The notes under the pieces were generated by a model that was not told where the DNA came from, ran no database searches, and saw only the letters and a list, made by a program, of their open reading frames with translations. The position numbers and the translations under genes are program-made. 24,756 bases of DNA from UBA7312 sp002715345 (GTDB lineage Bacteria > Bacteroidota > Bacteroidia > Flavobacteriales > UBA7312), in contig CAXGIQ010000008.1 of assembly GCA_964009845.1 (NCBI GenBank), positions 1 through 24,756 of the forward strand, read 5' to 3'. Below are positions 15,618-22,422 of the stretch, piece by piece. Numbering within the stretch: the first letter of the stretch is position 1; the number at the start of each line of letters is the position of its first letter.

Positions 15618-16676
15618 ATGAACAGTATCGGACAGCTATTTCGCTTAACTACTTTCGGAGAGTCGCACGGAACGGCTATTGGTGGAATTGTTGACGGTTG
15701 TCCTGCTGGACTCTCTTTAGATGAAAAGACTATCCAAAAAGAATTGGATAGAAGAAAACCAGGTCAATCTTCTATTACTACGTCTAGAAAAGAAAGTGAT
15801 ACTGTACAAATTCTTTCAGGATTGTTTGAGGGAAAAACAACAGGTGCTCCCATTGGTTTTATGATTTCTAATGAAGACCAAAGTTCTAAAGATTATTCAA
15901 ATTTAAAAGAGGTTTATCGCCCATCTCATTCTGATTTCACATACGATAGTAAATATGGTTTTAGAGATTATAGAGGAGGAGGCCGTTCTTCAGCTAGAGA
16001 AACTGCCAATTGGGTAGTAGCAGGTGTTATTGCCAAGCAGTTGTTACATTCAGTTGATATTAACGCTTTTGTTTCTTCTGTAGGAGAGGAATTTATTGAG
16101 AAGCCTTATCAAGAGTTAGACTTTACACAGACAGAAAATAGTTTGGTTCGTTGTCCAGATGAGGAGGCGGCTACTAGAATGATTGCAGCCATAGAACAAG
16201 CCAAAGTAGAAGGAGATTCTATAGGAGGCACGATTATTTGTGTGGCGCAAGGTGTCCCATCAGGATGGGGAGAGCCCATTTTTGATAAGCTACACGCTCG
16301 CTTAGCACACGCTATGTTAAGTATCAATGCTGTTAAAGGTTTTGAATACGGATCTGGTTTTTGTGGTGCTAAAATGAAGGGAAGTGCGCATAACGATAAC
16401 TTTATTGAAGGAAGCAAAACCACTTCTAATCTGTCTGGAGGTATACAGGGTGGTATTAGTAACGGGATGAATATTTATTTCCGTGTGGCTTTTAAGCCAA
16501 CAGCTACTATTATGAAAGAGCAAAGTACTATCAATAAGAAAGGAGAAGCGGTTAAGTTGCAAGCAGAAGGAAGACACGATCCTTGTATAGTTCCTAGAGC
16601 AGTTCCTGTAGTGGAGGCTATGACCGCTATGGTCTTGGCAGACTTTTATTTATTGAACAAAAACGCAAAAATATGA
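15618..16676 (+). CDS. aroC: Chorismate synthase
   Basis: This 352-aa FMN-dependent enzyme converts 5-enolpyruvylshikimate 3-phosphate to chorismate, the last step of the common aromatic pathway. Signature motifs are intact: LTTFGESHGTAIGGIVDGCPAG near the start, DYRGGGRSSARETA (about residues 115-130), and the C-terminal GRHDPCIVPRAVPVVEAM. Length is normal. It heads a plus-strand operon. Its TGA overlaps the next ATG (ATGA). Shikimate kinase is encoded at the right end of the window in a different operon. Confidence 0.97.
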   Translation: MNSIGQLFRLTTFGESHGTAIGGIVDGCPAGLSLDEKTIQKELDRRKPGQSSITTSRKESDTVQILSGLFEGKTTGAPIGFMISNEDQSSKDYSNLKEVYRPSHSDFTYDSKYGFRDYRGGGRSSARETANWVVAGVIAKQLLHSVDINAFVSSVGEEFIEKPYQELDFTQTENSLVRCPDEEAATRMIAAIEQAKVEGDSIGGTIICVAQGVPSGWGEPIFDKLHARLAHAMLSINAVKGFEYGSGFCGAKMKGSAHNDNFIEGSKTTSNLSGGIQGGISNGMNIYFRVAFKPTATIMKEQSTINKKGEAVKLQAEGRHDPCIVPRAVPVVEAMTAMVLADFYLLNKNAKI

Positions 16677-16762
16677 AGGTATTTATTGTAATGTGTTTTG
16701 TAATTTTAAGTTATTCTTGTGTTAATGAGAAGCCAACTTATATGTTCGTTAGGAAGTTGTGA
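16673..16762 (+). CDS. Short lipoprotein-like ORF, probably the 5' half of a split gene
   Basis: Starting at the ATG that overlaps the aroC stop, 29 codons read MKVFIVMCFVILSYSC and onward to a TGA at 16760-16762. The first 16 residues look like a lipoprotein signal peptide with a cysteine lipobox, but only 13 residues follow it. Reading on in the +1 frame gives a further cysteine-rich stretch ending exactly on the gltP start (next entry). I infer one small lipoprotein gene of about 65 residues interrupted by a one-base shift between about 16727 and 16760. A genuine 29-residue peptide is a less likely alternative. Confidence 0.45.
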   Translation: MKVFIVMCFVILSYSCVNEKPTYMFVRKL

Positions 16763-16871
16763 AATGCATTTTGAGTATAGAGAATTGGCCGTGAAATGTG
16801 AGGATTGGTACAAGGCCTACAATTCATGTAGTTCAGAGAATACTAAACATTCATTAAAATTAAAAAAATGA
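16725..16871 (+). pseudogene. Cysteine-rich 3' half of the split small lipoprotein gene
   Basis: This frame is open from 16710, has an ATG at 16725, and ends at a TGA that overlaps the gltP ATG by four bases (ATGA). It includes CSLGSCEMHFEYRELAVKC and EDWYKAYNSCSS, with five cysteines in total. Alone it lacks a signal peptide. Joined to the preceding frame it would make a short secreted lipoprotein. The stop-start overlap with gltP argues that this frame was, or is, translated. It may be a recent frameshift, a sequencing error, or two overlapping small genes. Confidence 0.4.
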
Positions 16872-18160
16872 AAAATTTAGCATTACATTGGAAAATAATC
16901 ATTGGCATGTTGTTGGGAGTGGTTTACGGATTAGTTGCTGCGCAGATGGGCTGGGTAGATTTTACCAATAATTGGATCAAGCCATGGGGAGTTATATTCA
17001 TCAATCTTTTAAAGCTGATAGCAGTTCCTTTGGTTTTTGCTTCCTTAATTAAAGGTGTAAGTTCTTTAAGTGATATTTCTAGATTATCTCGTATTGGCGG
17101 CAAAACAATCGGTATTTACCTAATGTCAACTGTTATTGCGGTTGTTTTTGGTCTCTTGCTTGTAAATATCGTTCAGCCAGGAAAGTCCTTTTCGGAAGAA
17201 AAACGCCTAGAGTTGAAAGAGCAATACGCTTCTAAGGCGGGAGAAAAAATTGCCTCAGCAGAACATGTGAAGGATGAAGGTCCGCTGCAGTTTGTAGTGG
17301 ATATGGTACCGAGTAATTTTATACAAGCTTCTGGGAATAACCGAAACATGTTGCAGGTTATTTTCTTTGCTATTCTGTTTGGTATTGCAATGGTTATGTT
17401 ACCTTCTGAAAAAACAACTTATGTAAAAGGTTTTTTCGATGGTGTAAATGATATCATCTTACAAATTGTAGATATCATTATGTTAGGAGCTCCTTATGGA
17501 GTATTTGCTTTATTGGGAGGTTTAGTGGTTGACTTTGGTGCTTCGGCTGAATTATTCCAAGCTTTAGGGATATATTCTGTTACCGTCATTGCAGGATTAT
17601 TGTTGATGATATTACTAGTCTATCCTATGTTCTTAAAGGTGTTTACTAAGATTAAGTATTTAGATTTTTTTAAAGGTATTGCCCCAGCACAGATGTTGGC
17701 TTTTTCTACTAGTTCTTCTGCAGCAACTCTACCAGTAACAATGGAACGCTGTGAAGACCACCTAGGTGTTTCGGAAGAGGTATCTTCTTTTGTTTTGCCG
17801 CTGGGAGCAACCATCAATATGGATGGAACCTCTTTGTATCAAGCAGTAGCAGCAGTTTTTATTGCCCAAGCTTTTGGTTACGATTTAGATTTAGGGGAAC
17901 AGTTAACCATTGTTTTAACGGCAACTTTAGCTTCTATTGGCGCAGCCGCTGTTCCTGGGGCAGGTATGGTGATGTTGGTTATTGTATTGAGTGCTATTGG
18001 TATTGATCCTGAAGGGATTGCTTTGATTTTTGCAGTAGATAGAATTTTAGATATGCTGCGTACGGTTGTAAATGTAACGGGTGATGCCACCGTGGCTACT
18101 GTAGTAGCTTCTACAGAAGCTCAAATCCGTAAAGTAACTAATGAAGAATTGATGAGCTAA
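16868..18160 (+). CDS. gltP: Dicarboxylate/amino acid:cation symporter (DAACS family)
   Basis: This is a 430-aa inner-membrane transporter of the glutamate/aspartate/C4-dicarboxylate symporter family. Hydrophobic helices begin at IIIGMLLGVVYGLVAAQMGW and continue throughout. The re-entrant hairpin 1 carries the serine-rich FSTSSSAATLPVTMERC (about residues 277-293), and NMDGTSLYQAVAAVF is the conserved helix 7 motif for cation and substrate binding. GAAAVPGAGMVML and DRILDMLRTVVNVTGDA (helix 8, acidic and arginine residues) also match. Glutamate or aspartate is the likely substrate, but C4-dicarboxylates cannot be excluded, so the symbol is tentative. Its TAA overlaps the next ATG by one base. 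Confidence 0.9.
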   Translation: MKNLALHWKIIIGMLLGVVYGLVAAQMGWVDFTNNWIKPWGVIFINLLKLIAVPLVFASLIKGVSSLSDISRLSRIGGKTIGIYLMSTVIAVVFGLLLVNIVQPGKSFSEEKRLELKEQYASKAGEKIASAEHVKDEGPLQFVVDMVPSNFIQASGNNRNMLQVIFFAILFGIAMVMLPSEKTTYVKGFFDGVNDIILQIVDIIMLGAPYGVFALLGGLVVDFGASAELFQALGIYSVTVIAGLLLMILLVYPMFLKVFTKIKYLDFFKGIAPAQMLAFSTSSSAATLPVTMERCEDHLGVSEEVSSFVLPLGATINMDGTSLYQAVAAVFIAQAFGYDLDLGEQLTIVLTATLASIGAAAVPGAGMVMLVIVLSAIGIDPEGIALIFAVDRILDMLRTVVNVTGDATVATVVASTEAQIRKVTNEELMS

Positions 18161-20079
18161 TGCGATATTTTTTACCTCTTTTATTCGTTTCCTTTTCTGT
18201 TTTTGCGCAGAATGAATGTGAACAAAGTGTAAGTAGCTCCGCTAAAAAAAACTACAAAAAAGCAGAAGACGCTGCTAGGAATTGGCAGTATAGTAAAGCG
18301 TACTCCTTTCTAGAAAAAGCTTTGGAAGAACAATCTAATTATGCTAAAGCATTGTTTTTGTATGGTCAGCTAAAAATGGAGAAAGAGGAGTTTGAACATG
18401 CGCAAGAACTACTCATTAAAGGAGTTAGTGTTTGTCCGATGTATTCTGAGGAAATGTATTGGTTGATTGCAAGCATGGCTTTTGAAGGTGGGAATTATGA
18501 TAGAGCAGCTCAATATTACGAGTCTTATCTGCGGTTTTTTGGATTAAGTGAAGAGAAAAAAGCGTTAGCGCAAGAGCGATGGGATGAATCTCGTTTTTTA
18601 ATAGAAATGTATGCAAGGCCTGTCCCCTATAATCCGCAACCTGTTCCGGGAATTTCTACAAAGGATGACGAATATTTACCCATTCTTTCTCCAGATAATG
18701 ACATTGCTCTTTATACTAGAAGAAGAGTAAAGCATGAGATGGGTATGTTACGAGCAGAAACGGTAGAGGAATTTGTTTCTTCCTTTATGGAAGGAGATGC
18801 TTTCAATTTAGGATATTTAATGCCGCATCCTTTTAACTTACATGATAATGAAGGAGGCGCTTCTTTAACGATTGATAACAACGAGCTGTTTTTAACCATT
18901 TGCGAACCTGTGAATGGATATAACAATTGTGATATCTACTACACTGCTAGGAAAGATAGCTTTTGGACTCCTTTGAGGCGTTTGTTTTACCCAGTAAATA
19001 AATCAGATTCATGGGAGTCGCAACCGACTATTTCTTCGGATGGAAATACGCTATTGTTTACGAGTATACGCCCTGGAGGAGAGGGAGGTGCTGATATATA
19101 TAGCGTTAGCCGAACAGAAAACGGTTCTTGGGGAAATTTACAGTCTTTGTCTATTAACACGCTAGGAGATGAGAAATCACCCTTCTTGCATCCAGATAAT
19201 CAAACCTTGTATTTTTCTTCTAATGGGCATAGAGGTTTAGGTGGATTGGATATATTTTATGTTAAAAAAGATACTGCAGGAAATTGGGGAGAGCCACAAA
19301 ACATAGGGTACCCCATCAATAGTGAGGCGGATGACTTAGGATTGTTTGTGAGTACAGATGGTAAAACAGCTTATTTCGCTTCTAACAAGTTAGAAGGTAA
19401 AGGTGGTTGGGATATATACCACTTTCCGTTATATAAAGAAGCAAGACCAGAACGTGTGCTTTTCTTGAAAGGAGATGTGTTGGATGAGTTTGGAGACCCC
19501 TTACTTGCTTCTAGTGTTGAGATTAAATCTATGAAGGATAATAGTACTTTTGAAGTGGATGTTGAAGTTGAGACGGGTCGTTATGTAGCTGCTGTTGTTC
19601 TTGATAAAGATGAGGATGTAATAGTAACGGTGAAGGATGATTTTTATGCTTTCAACTCTCAGTATGTGTCGGCAACTGATGAAGGTTTTGAGAGTCCAGG
19701 AAAATTAGATTTCGATATGAAGGAAATGCAGAAGGGAGAGGCGTTTCGTATCAATAATATTTATTTTGAAACAGATAGTTTCTCATTAAATCAACAAGCT
19801 AAACATGTGCTATCTGTCTTTGTGAGTTTTTTACAAAACAGAAAAGATTTGAAAGTGGCTATACACGGGCATACTGATAGCGCTGGAGATGATGAGGCAA
19901 ATTTATTATTGTCAACGCAGAGAGCTCAATCCGTACATGATTTCTTGATTGCTAGTGGCGTTGCCTCAGCCCGCTTAAGTTATAAGGGTTTTGGTGAGCA
20001 AAAACCACTTGAAACCAATATGACTGAGGAAGGGAGATCCAACAATAGGCGTACCGAATTTTATATTTTAGAAAAGTAA
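18160..20079 (+). CDS. TPR / beta-propeller / CRD / OmpA multidomain protein (PorE-like)
   Basis: A signal peptide (MRYFLPLLFVSFSVFA) precedes a TPR-like helical region (about 27-130), e.g. AKALFLYGQLKMEKEEFEHA. Then comes a PD40/WD40-type propeller (about 165-425) with repeated blades such as QPTISSDGNTLLFTS and FLHPDNQTLYFSSNG, then a carboxypeptidase-regulatory-like beta-sandwich (about 435-525, FLKGDVLDEFGDPLLASSVE), then a C-terminal OmpA domain (about 530-639). The OmpA domain has IYFETDSFSL and HGHTDSAGDDEANLLLSTQR, with the aspartate and arginine that bind diaminopimelate in peptidoglycan. This order is that of PorE of the type IX secretion system, but Bacteroidota carry many paralogues, so the assignment is by architecture only. 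It is the last gene of the aroC operon. Confidence 0.85.
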   Translation: MRYFLPLLFVSFSVFAQNECEQSVSSSAKKNYKKAEDAARNWQYSKAYSFLEKALEEQSNYAKALFLYGQLKMEKEEFEHAQELLIKGVSVCPMYSEEMYWLIASMAFEGGNYDRAAQYYESYLRFFGLSEEKKALAQERWDESRFLIEMYARPVPYNPQPVPGISTKDDEYLPILSPDNDIALYTRRRVKHEMGMLRAETVEEFVSSFMEGDAFNLGYLMPHPFNLHDNEGGASLTIDNNELFLTICEPVNGYNNCDIYYTARKDSFWTPLRRLFYPVNKSDSWESQPTISSDGNTLLFTSIRPGGEGGADIYSVSRTENGSWGNLQSLSINTLGDEKSPFLHPDNQTLYFSSNGHRGLGGLDIFYVKKDTAGNWGEPQNIGYPINSEADDLGLFVSTDGKTAYFASNKLEGKGGWDIYHFPLYKEARPERVLFLKGDVLDEFGDPLLASSVEIKSMKDNSTFEVDVEVETGRYVAAVVLDKDEDVIVTVKDDFYAFNSQYVSATDEGFESPGKLDFDMKEMQKGEAFRINNIYFETDSFSLNQQAKHVLSVFVSFLQNRKDLKVAIHGHTDSAGDDEANLLLSTQRAQSVHDFLIASGVASARLSYKGFGEQKPLETNMTEEGRSNNRRTEFYILEK

Positions 20080-20083
20080 GAAC

Positions 20084-20113
20084 AAAAAATCCTGCCAAAC
20101 AGCAGGATTTTTT
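20084..20113. terminator. Bidirectional terminator between the porE-like gene and rplS
   Basis: AAAAAATCCTGC pairs with GCAGGATTTTTT around a six-base loop. It is a perfect stem with A and T runs, serving two convergent genes. Confidence 0.9.
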
Positions 20114-20133
20114 CTGATATTAAGGTTGAAATT

Positions 20134-20481
20134 TTAAGATCTTTTCTCTTTAATTCTTGCTTTCTTGCCAGTTAGGCCTCTTAGGTAGAAGATACGCGCT
20201 CTACGAACAGCACCTTCTTTGTTTAGCTCAATTTTTTCAATTGCTGGAGAAGCAAATGGGAATACACGCTCTACGCCAATGCCGCTAGACATTTTACGAA
20301 CGGTAAATGTTTCAGTCCCTTTTTTACCTCTTCTTTGGATAACCAAACCTTTAAAAAGCTGCGTTCTTTCTTTGTTACCCTCTTTAATCTTGTAGTGAAC
20401 TGTTACGGTATCACCTGCGCTAAACGCAGGAAAATCGCCTCTGTTCACTAATTCGTTCTCTACAAATTTAATCTGTTCCAT
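20134..20481 (-). CDS. rplS: 50S ribosomal protein L19
   Basis: This 115-aa ribosomal protein sits at the interface of the two subunits. FPAFSAGDTVTVHYKI, FKGLVIQRRGKKGTETFTVRK, GVERVFPFASPAIEKIEL and ARIFYLRGLTGKKARIKEK are the standard L19 sequence. The ATG at 20481 (MEQIKF) is preferred to the adjacent GTG. It lies downstream of trmD on the same strand with a 90-nt gap. trmD-rplS is a widespread pair. A one-mismatch -7 box (TATATTCG, minus strand, 20538-20531) in the gap could give it its own promoter. Confidence 0.97.
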   Translation of the reverse strand: MEQIKFVENELVNRGDFPAFSAGDTVTVHYKIKEGNKERTQLFKGLVIQRRGKKGTETFTVRKMSSGIGVERVFPFASPAIEKIELNKEGAVRRARIFYLRGLTGKKARIKEKRS

Positions 20482-20571
20482 CACTGTGGCGTGTTTAATT
20501 TTAGTATCCGAAAAACGGAGTGCAATATTACGAATATAATTTAATAAGCACGAAGTATTTTACTTAAAAAA

Positions 20572-21255
20572 TCAATCTTTATTATCGAGCAAGTCTGGTC
20601 TTCTTTCCTCTGTTCTTTGTAGGGCTTGTGCTTGTCGCCAATCCTCTATTTTTTGTTGATGACCAGATAGTAGTATTTCCGGAACTTCCAATCCGTTATA
20701 GTTGGCAGGCCTAGTGTACACAGGTGGTGCAAGTAAATTATCTTGAAAAGAATCGGTTAAAGCAGAGGTTTCGTCTGATATAACACCTGGTATTAGTCGG
20801 ATAATGCTATCGCAAAGCACAGCAGCACCTAATTCGCCACCAGTAAGCACATAATCTCCTATAGATATTTCGTGCGTGATGTAGTAGTCTCGGATGCGTT
20901 GATCTACTCCTTTGTAGTGTCCGCAAAGAATAATGATGTTTTTGAAAGTGGAAAAATGATTGCTTATACTTTGTTGTAATCGTTCTCCGTCTGGTGTCAT
21001 GTAAATGATGGCGTCATATTGACGCTCTATTTTCAGTTGCTCTATACAGTCTGCAATGGGTTGAATAGTCATTACCATGCCGCCCCCTCCGCCAAATTGA
21101 TAATCGTCTACGCGTTTATGTTTGTCGGTGGAGTAGGAGCGGATGTCGTGCAGTTCAATATACACTAATTTACGGTCGATTGCGCGATGTAAAATAGAGT
21201 GTTCGAAAGGACTTTGTAATAGCTCAGGATGAATGGTGAGAATATCGATTCGCAT
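20572..21255 (-). CDS. trmD: tRNA (guanine-37-N1)-methyltransferase
   Basis: This 227-aa SPOUT-class enzyme methylates G37 next to the anticodon, preventing +1 frameshifting. The start MRIDILTIHPELLQSPFEHSI is the classic TrmD N terminus. An ATG 114 nt further upstream would add a hydrophobic leader foreign to the family. DYQFGGGGGMVM, LCGHYKGVDQRI and EISIGDYVLTGGELGA form the trefoil-knot S-adenosylmethionine site. Length is typical. It is the first gene of the trmD-rplS pair. Confidence 0.96.
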   Translation of the reverse strand: MRIDILTIHPELLQSPFEHSILHRAIDRKLVYIELHDIRSYSTDKHKRVDDYQFGGGGGMVMTIQPIADCIEQLKIERQYDAIIYMTPDGERLQQSISNHFSTFKNIIILCGHYKGVDQRIRDYYITHEISIGDYVLTGGELGAAVLCDSIIRLIPGVISDETSALTDSFQDNLLAPPVYTRPANYNGLEVPEILLSGHQQKIEDWRQAQALQRTEERRPDLLDNKD

Positions 21256-21406
21256 GTCCGCAAGGTACAAATTATTTAAGGGTGAAAATATACTAAAAAT
21301 CAGTTGAAAACGACTGAAAAACACACATGACAAAATGACAAATAAAATATATAATAATTTGAAACTCATTATATATATATATATTTATATAAAGTGAAGA
21401 TATACA

Positions 21407-21455
21407 TTATTAAATTCAATGTATAAATTTCGTGATTTTGTTTTGAATTTAATAA
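21407..21455. repeat. 13-bp inverted repeat
   Basis: TTATTAAATTCAA (21407-21419) is the exact reverse complement of TTGAATTTAATAA (21443-21455), with a 23-bp spacer. No U tract follows closely on either strand, and stems this AT-rich make poor terminators. Confidence 0.6.
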
Positions 21456-21457
21456 AT

Positions 21458-21471
21458 AATGAATATTCATT
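21458..21471. repeat. 14-bp perfect palindrome
   Basis: AATGAATATTCATT reads the same on both strands and begins three bases after the 13-bp inverted repeat. Such a site could bind a dimeric regulator, but in AT-rich DNA chance is not excluded. Confidence 0.45.
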
Positions 21472-21621
21472 CAGTTTTTTGTAGGGTTTTTTCAGTTGTA
21501 AATAGGTATGTTTTCAGTCCTATATTCACAGTGATTTGAGCCAGTTGAAATAGTACGATAAAGCAATATAGCTTGGTGTTATTTAATCACAAAAAAAAGT
21601 GTTGGATGCAGTAAAAAAGTA

Positions 21622-22053
21622 AACTATAAAACAATTTTTATTATTTTTTTTTGTTTTTTCCCAATGCAGCTTTATGCTCAAGATTCTCTATTTGTAGGGC
21701 ATTGATATGATGCAGGATAGGGAGAATATCCTACTTTAGAGATTTGTTAAGAAGAGTGTTGTTCCTTTGTTGATTTATTTTAATTGTGTAGATAGAGTTT
21801 GTATTGAGTCTAAATAGGGTGAGTATAGTTTTTTAGAGTCTTGTGAAAAATCATATAAAAAGTAGCTATTAAAGATCTTGAGTCAGGTGTAAGCTTCACT
21901 ATTAATCATCAAATTCTCTAGTTTGAAGGGTTTGGTGTAAAGAATGTCTATGATTTGTATGGAAGCGACTTGCTATCAAGTCAGGATCATAAAATTAACC
22001 TTAGAAGTTTGATATCTCGTGTTTACATACTCGCAGTTGAAGAAAAAGTGTGA
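21622..22053 (+). pseudogene. Relic of a secreted protein with a type IX secretion C-terminal sorting domain
   Basis: One reading frame (codons in phase with 21961) shows a signal peptide at one end, KTIFIIFFCFFPMQLYAQ (21628-21681), and at the other a type A sorting-domain pattern: GVKNVYDLYGSDLLSS, HKINLRSL and VYILAVEEKV, ending at TGA 22051-22053. Between them the same frame is crossed by 12 stop codons: 21703, 21718, 21748, 21781, 21793, 21805, 21811, 21820, 21826, 21844, 21856 and 21919. No ATG remains where the start should be (GTA AAC TAT). The intact ancestor would have been only about 145 aa, so internal deletion may also have occurred. The sorting-domain part is the better preserved. 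Its original function cannot be judged. Confidence 0.6.
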
Positions 22054-22085
22054 CTTTTATTTTAGATAAAACAGAGATACAGAAA

Positions 22086-22117
22086 GAAAAACCGAATCAA
22101 AACGATTCGGTTTTTTT
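22086..22117 (-). terminator. Intrinsic terminator after tRNA-Leu
   Basis: ACCGAATC (22091-22098) pairs with GATTCGGT (22104-22111) with A and T runs on both sides. On the minus strand it follows tRNA-Leu directly. It could also end any plus-strand transcript through the relic gene. Confidence 0.85.
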
Positions 22118-22118
22118 G

Positions 22119-22202
22119 TGCACTGAGCGGGAGTTGAACCCGCACGCTCATAAGAGCACAGCCCCCTCAAGACTGCGTGTCTACCAATTCCACCACCAGT
22201 GC
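22119..22202 (-). tRNA. tRNA-Leu(GAG)
   Basis: This 84-nt class II tRNA has acceptor GCACTGG / TCAGTGC, anticodon stem CAGTC / GGCTG with loop TTGAGGG (anticodon GAG), long variable arm TGCTCTTATGAGCG, T arm GCGGG-TTCAACT-CCCGC and discriminator A. CCA is not encoded. Confidence 0.96.
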
Positions 22203-22210
22203 AATTTGTT

Positions 22211-22218
22211 CAAAAATA
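22211..22218 (-). promoter_or_regulatory. Possible -7 box of tRNA-Leu inside the preceding terminator tail
   Basis: On the minus strand TATTTTTG matches TAnnTTTG perfectly and ends eight bases before tRNA-Leu. It is part of the T-rich tail of the tRNA-Lys terminator. No -33 TTTG is present at normal spacing. Confidence 0.4.
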
Positions 22219-22242
22219 AAACCCGTTCAGAAAACGGGTTTT
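22213..22242 (-). terminator. Intrinsic terminator between tRNA-Lys and tRNA-Leu
   Basis: On the minus strand AAAACCCGTT pairs with AACGGGTTTT around a short loop, followed by ATTTTTG. It would end tRNA-Lys transcription before tRNA-Leu. Confidence 0.7.
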
Positions 22243-22244
22243 AG

Positions 22245-22317
22245 TGACCTGGCTGGGGCTCGAACCCAGGACCCTCTCCTTAAAAGGGAGATGCTCTACC
22301 AACTGAGCTACCAGGTC
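22245..22317 (-). tRNA. tRNA-Lys(TTT)
   Basis: This 73-nt tRNA has acceptor GACCTGG / CCAGGTC, D arm GCTCAGTTGGTAGAGC, anticodon stem TCTCC / GGAGA with loop CTTTTAA (anticodon TTT), T arm CTGGG-TTCGAGC-CCCAG and discriminator A. CCA is not encoded. Confidence 0.97.
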
Positions 22318-22334
22318 ATCCGCCAAAAGCGGTG

Positions 22335-22365
22335 CAAATATAAAGGCATTATTTCATTTTACAAT
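22335..22365 (-). promoter_or_regulatory. Bacteroidota-type promoter of tRNA-Lys
   Basis: On the minus strand ATTG (22365-22362) and TATATTTG (22342-22335) are separated by 19 bp. The tRNA starts 17 nt downstream. Confidence 0.7.
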
Positions 22366-22391
22366 AGCAAAAACACAATAAATTTGAAATA

Positions 22392-22422
22392 AAATAAAAC
22401 CCCTTAATTACTAGTTTTATTT
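22392..22422 (-). terminator. Weak candidate terminator of the GNAT-like gene
   Basis: On the minus strand AAATAAAAC pairs with GTTTTATTT over a 13-nt loop, then TATTTC. The stem has only one G-C pair and includes the stop codon of the gene, so it is doubtful. Confidence 0.3.

Larger units (their letters stand above)
21256..21599. other. AT-rich intergenic DNA with symmetric elements
   Basis: No ORF is credible here. The stretch holds a TA dinucleotide run near 21369-21384, a perfect 13-bp inverted repeat (21407-21419 with 21443-21455) and a perfect 14-bp palindrome (21458-21471). The trmD promoter should lie at its left end. I see only an imperfect -7 match there. Confidence 0.6.

Noticed and set aside
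21256..21369. Longer TrmD with a 38-residue hydrophobic leader
   Set aside because: TrmD is cytoplasmic and its conserved N terminus MRIDILTIHPELL starts at 21255.
21368..21392. TA-dinucleotide run as a replication origin or DNA-unwinding element
   Set aside because: No DnaA boxes or origin-associated genes lie beside it; recF alone, 15 kb away, is not enough.
21622..22053. Stop-codon recoding as an explanation for the interrupted secreted-protein frame
   Set aside because: All three stop codons occur in the frame, the start codon is also lost, and neighbouring genes use stops normally; decay is simpler.
22050..22392. Two small plus-strand ORFs across the tRNA-Leu and tRNA-Lys genes
   Set aside because: They contain ERELNPH and GARTQDPLL, which are antisense readings of tRNA sequence, and have no other support.
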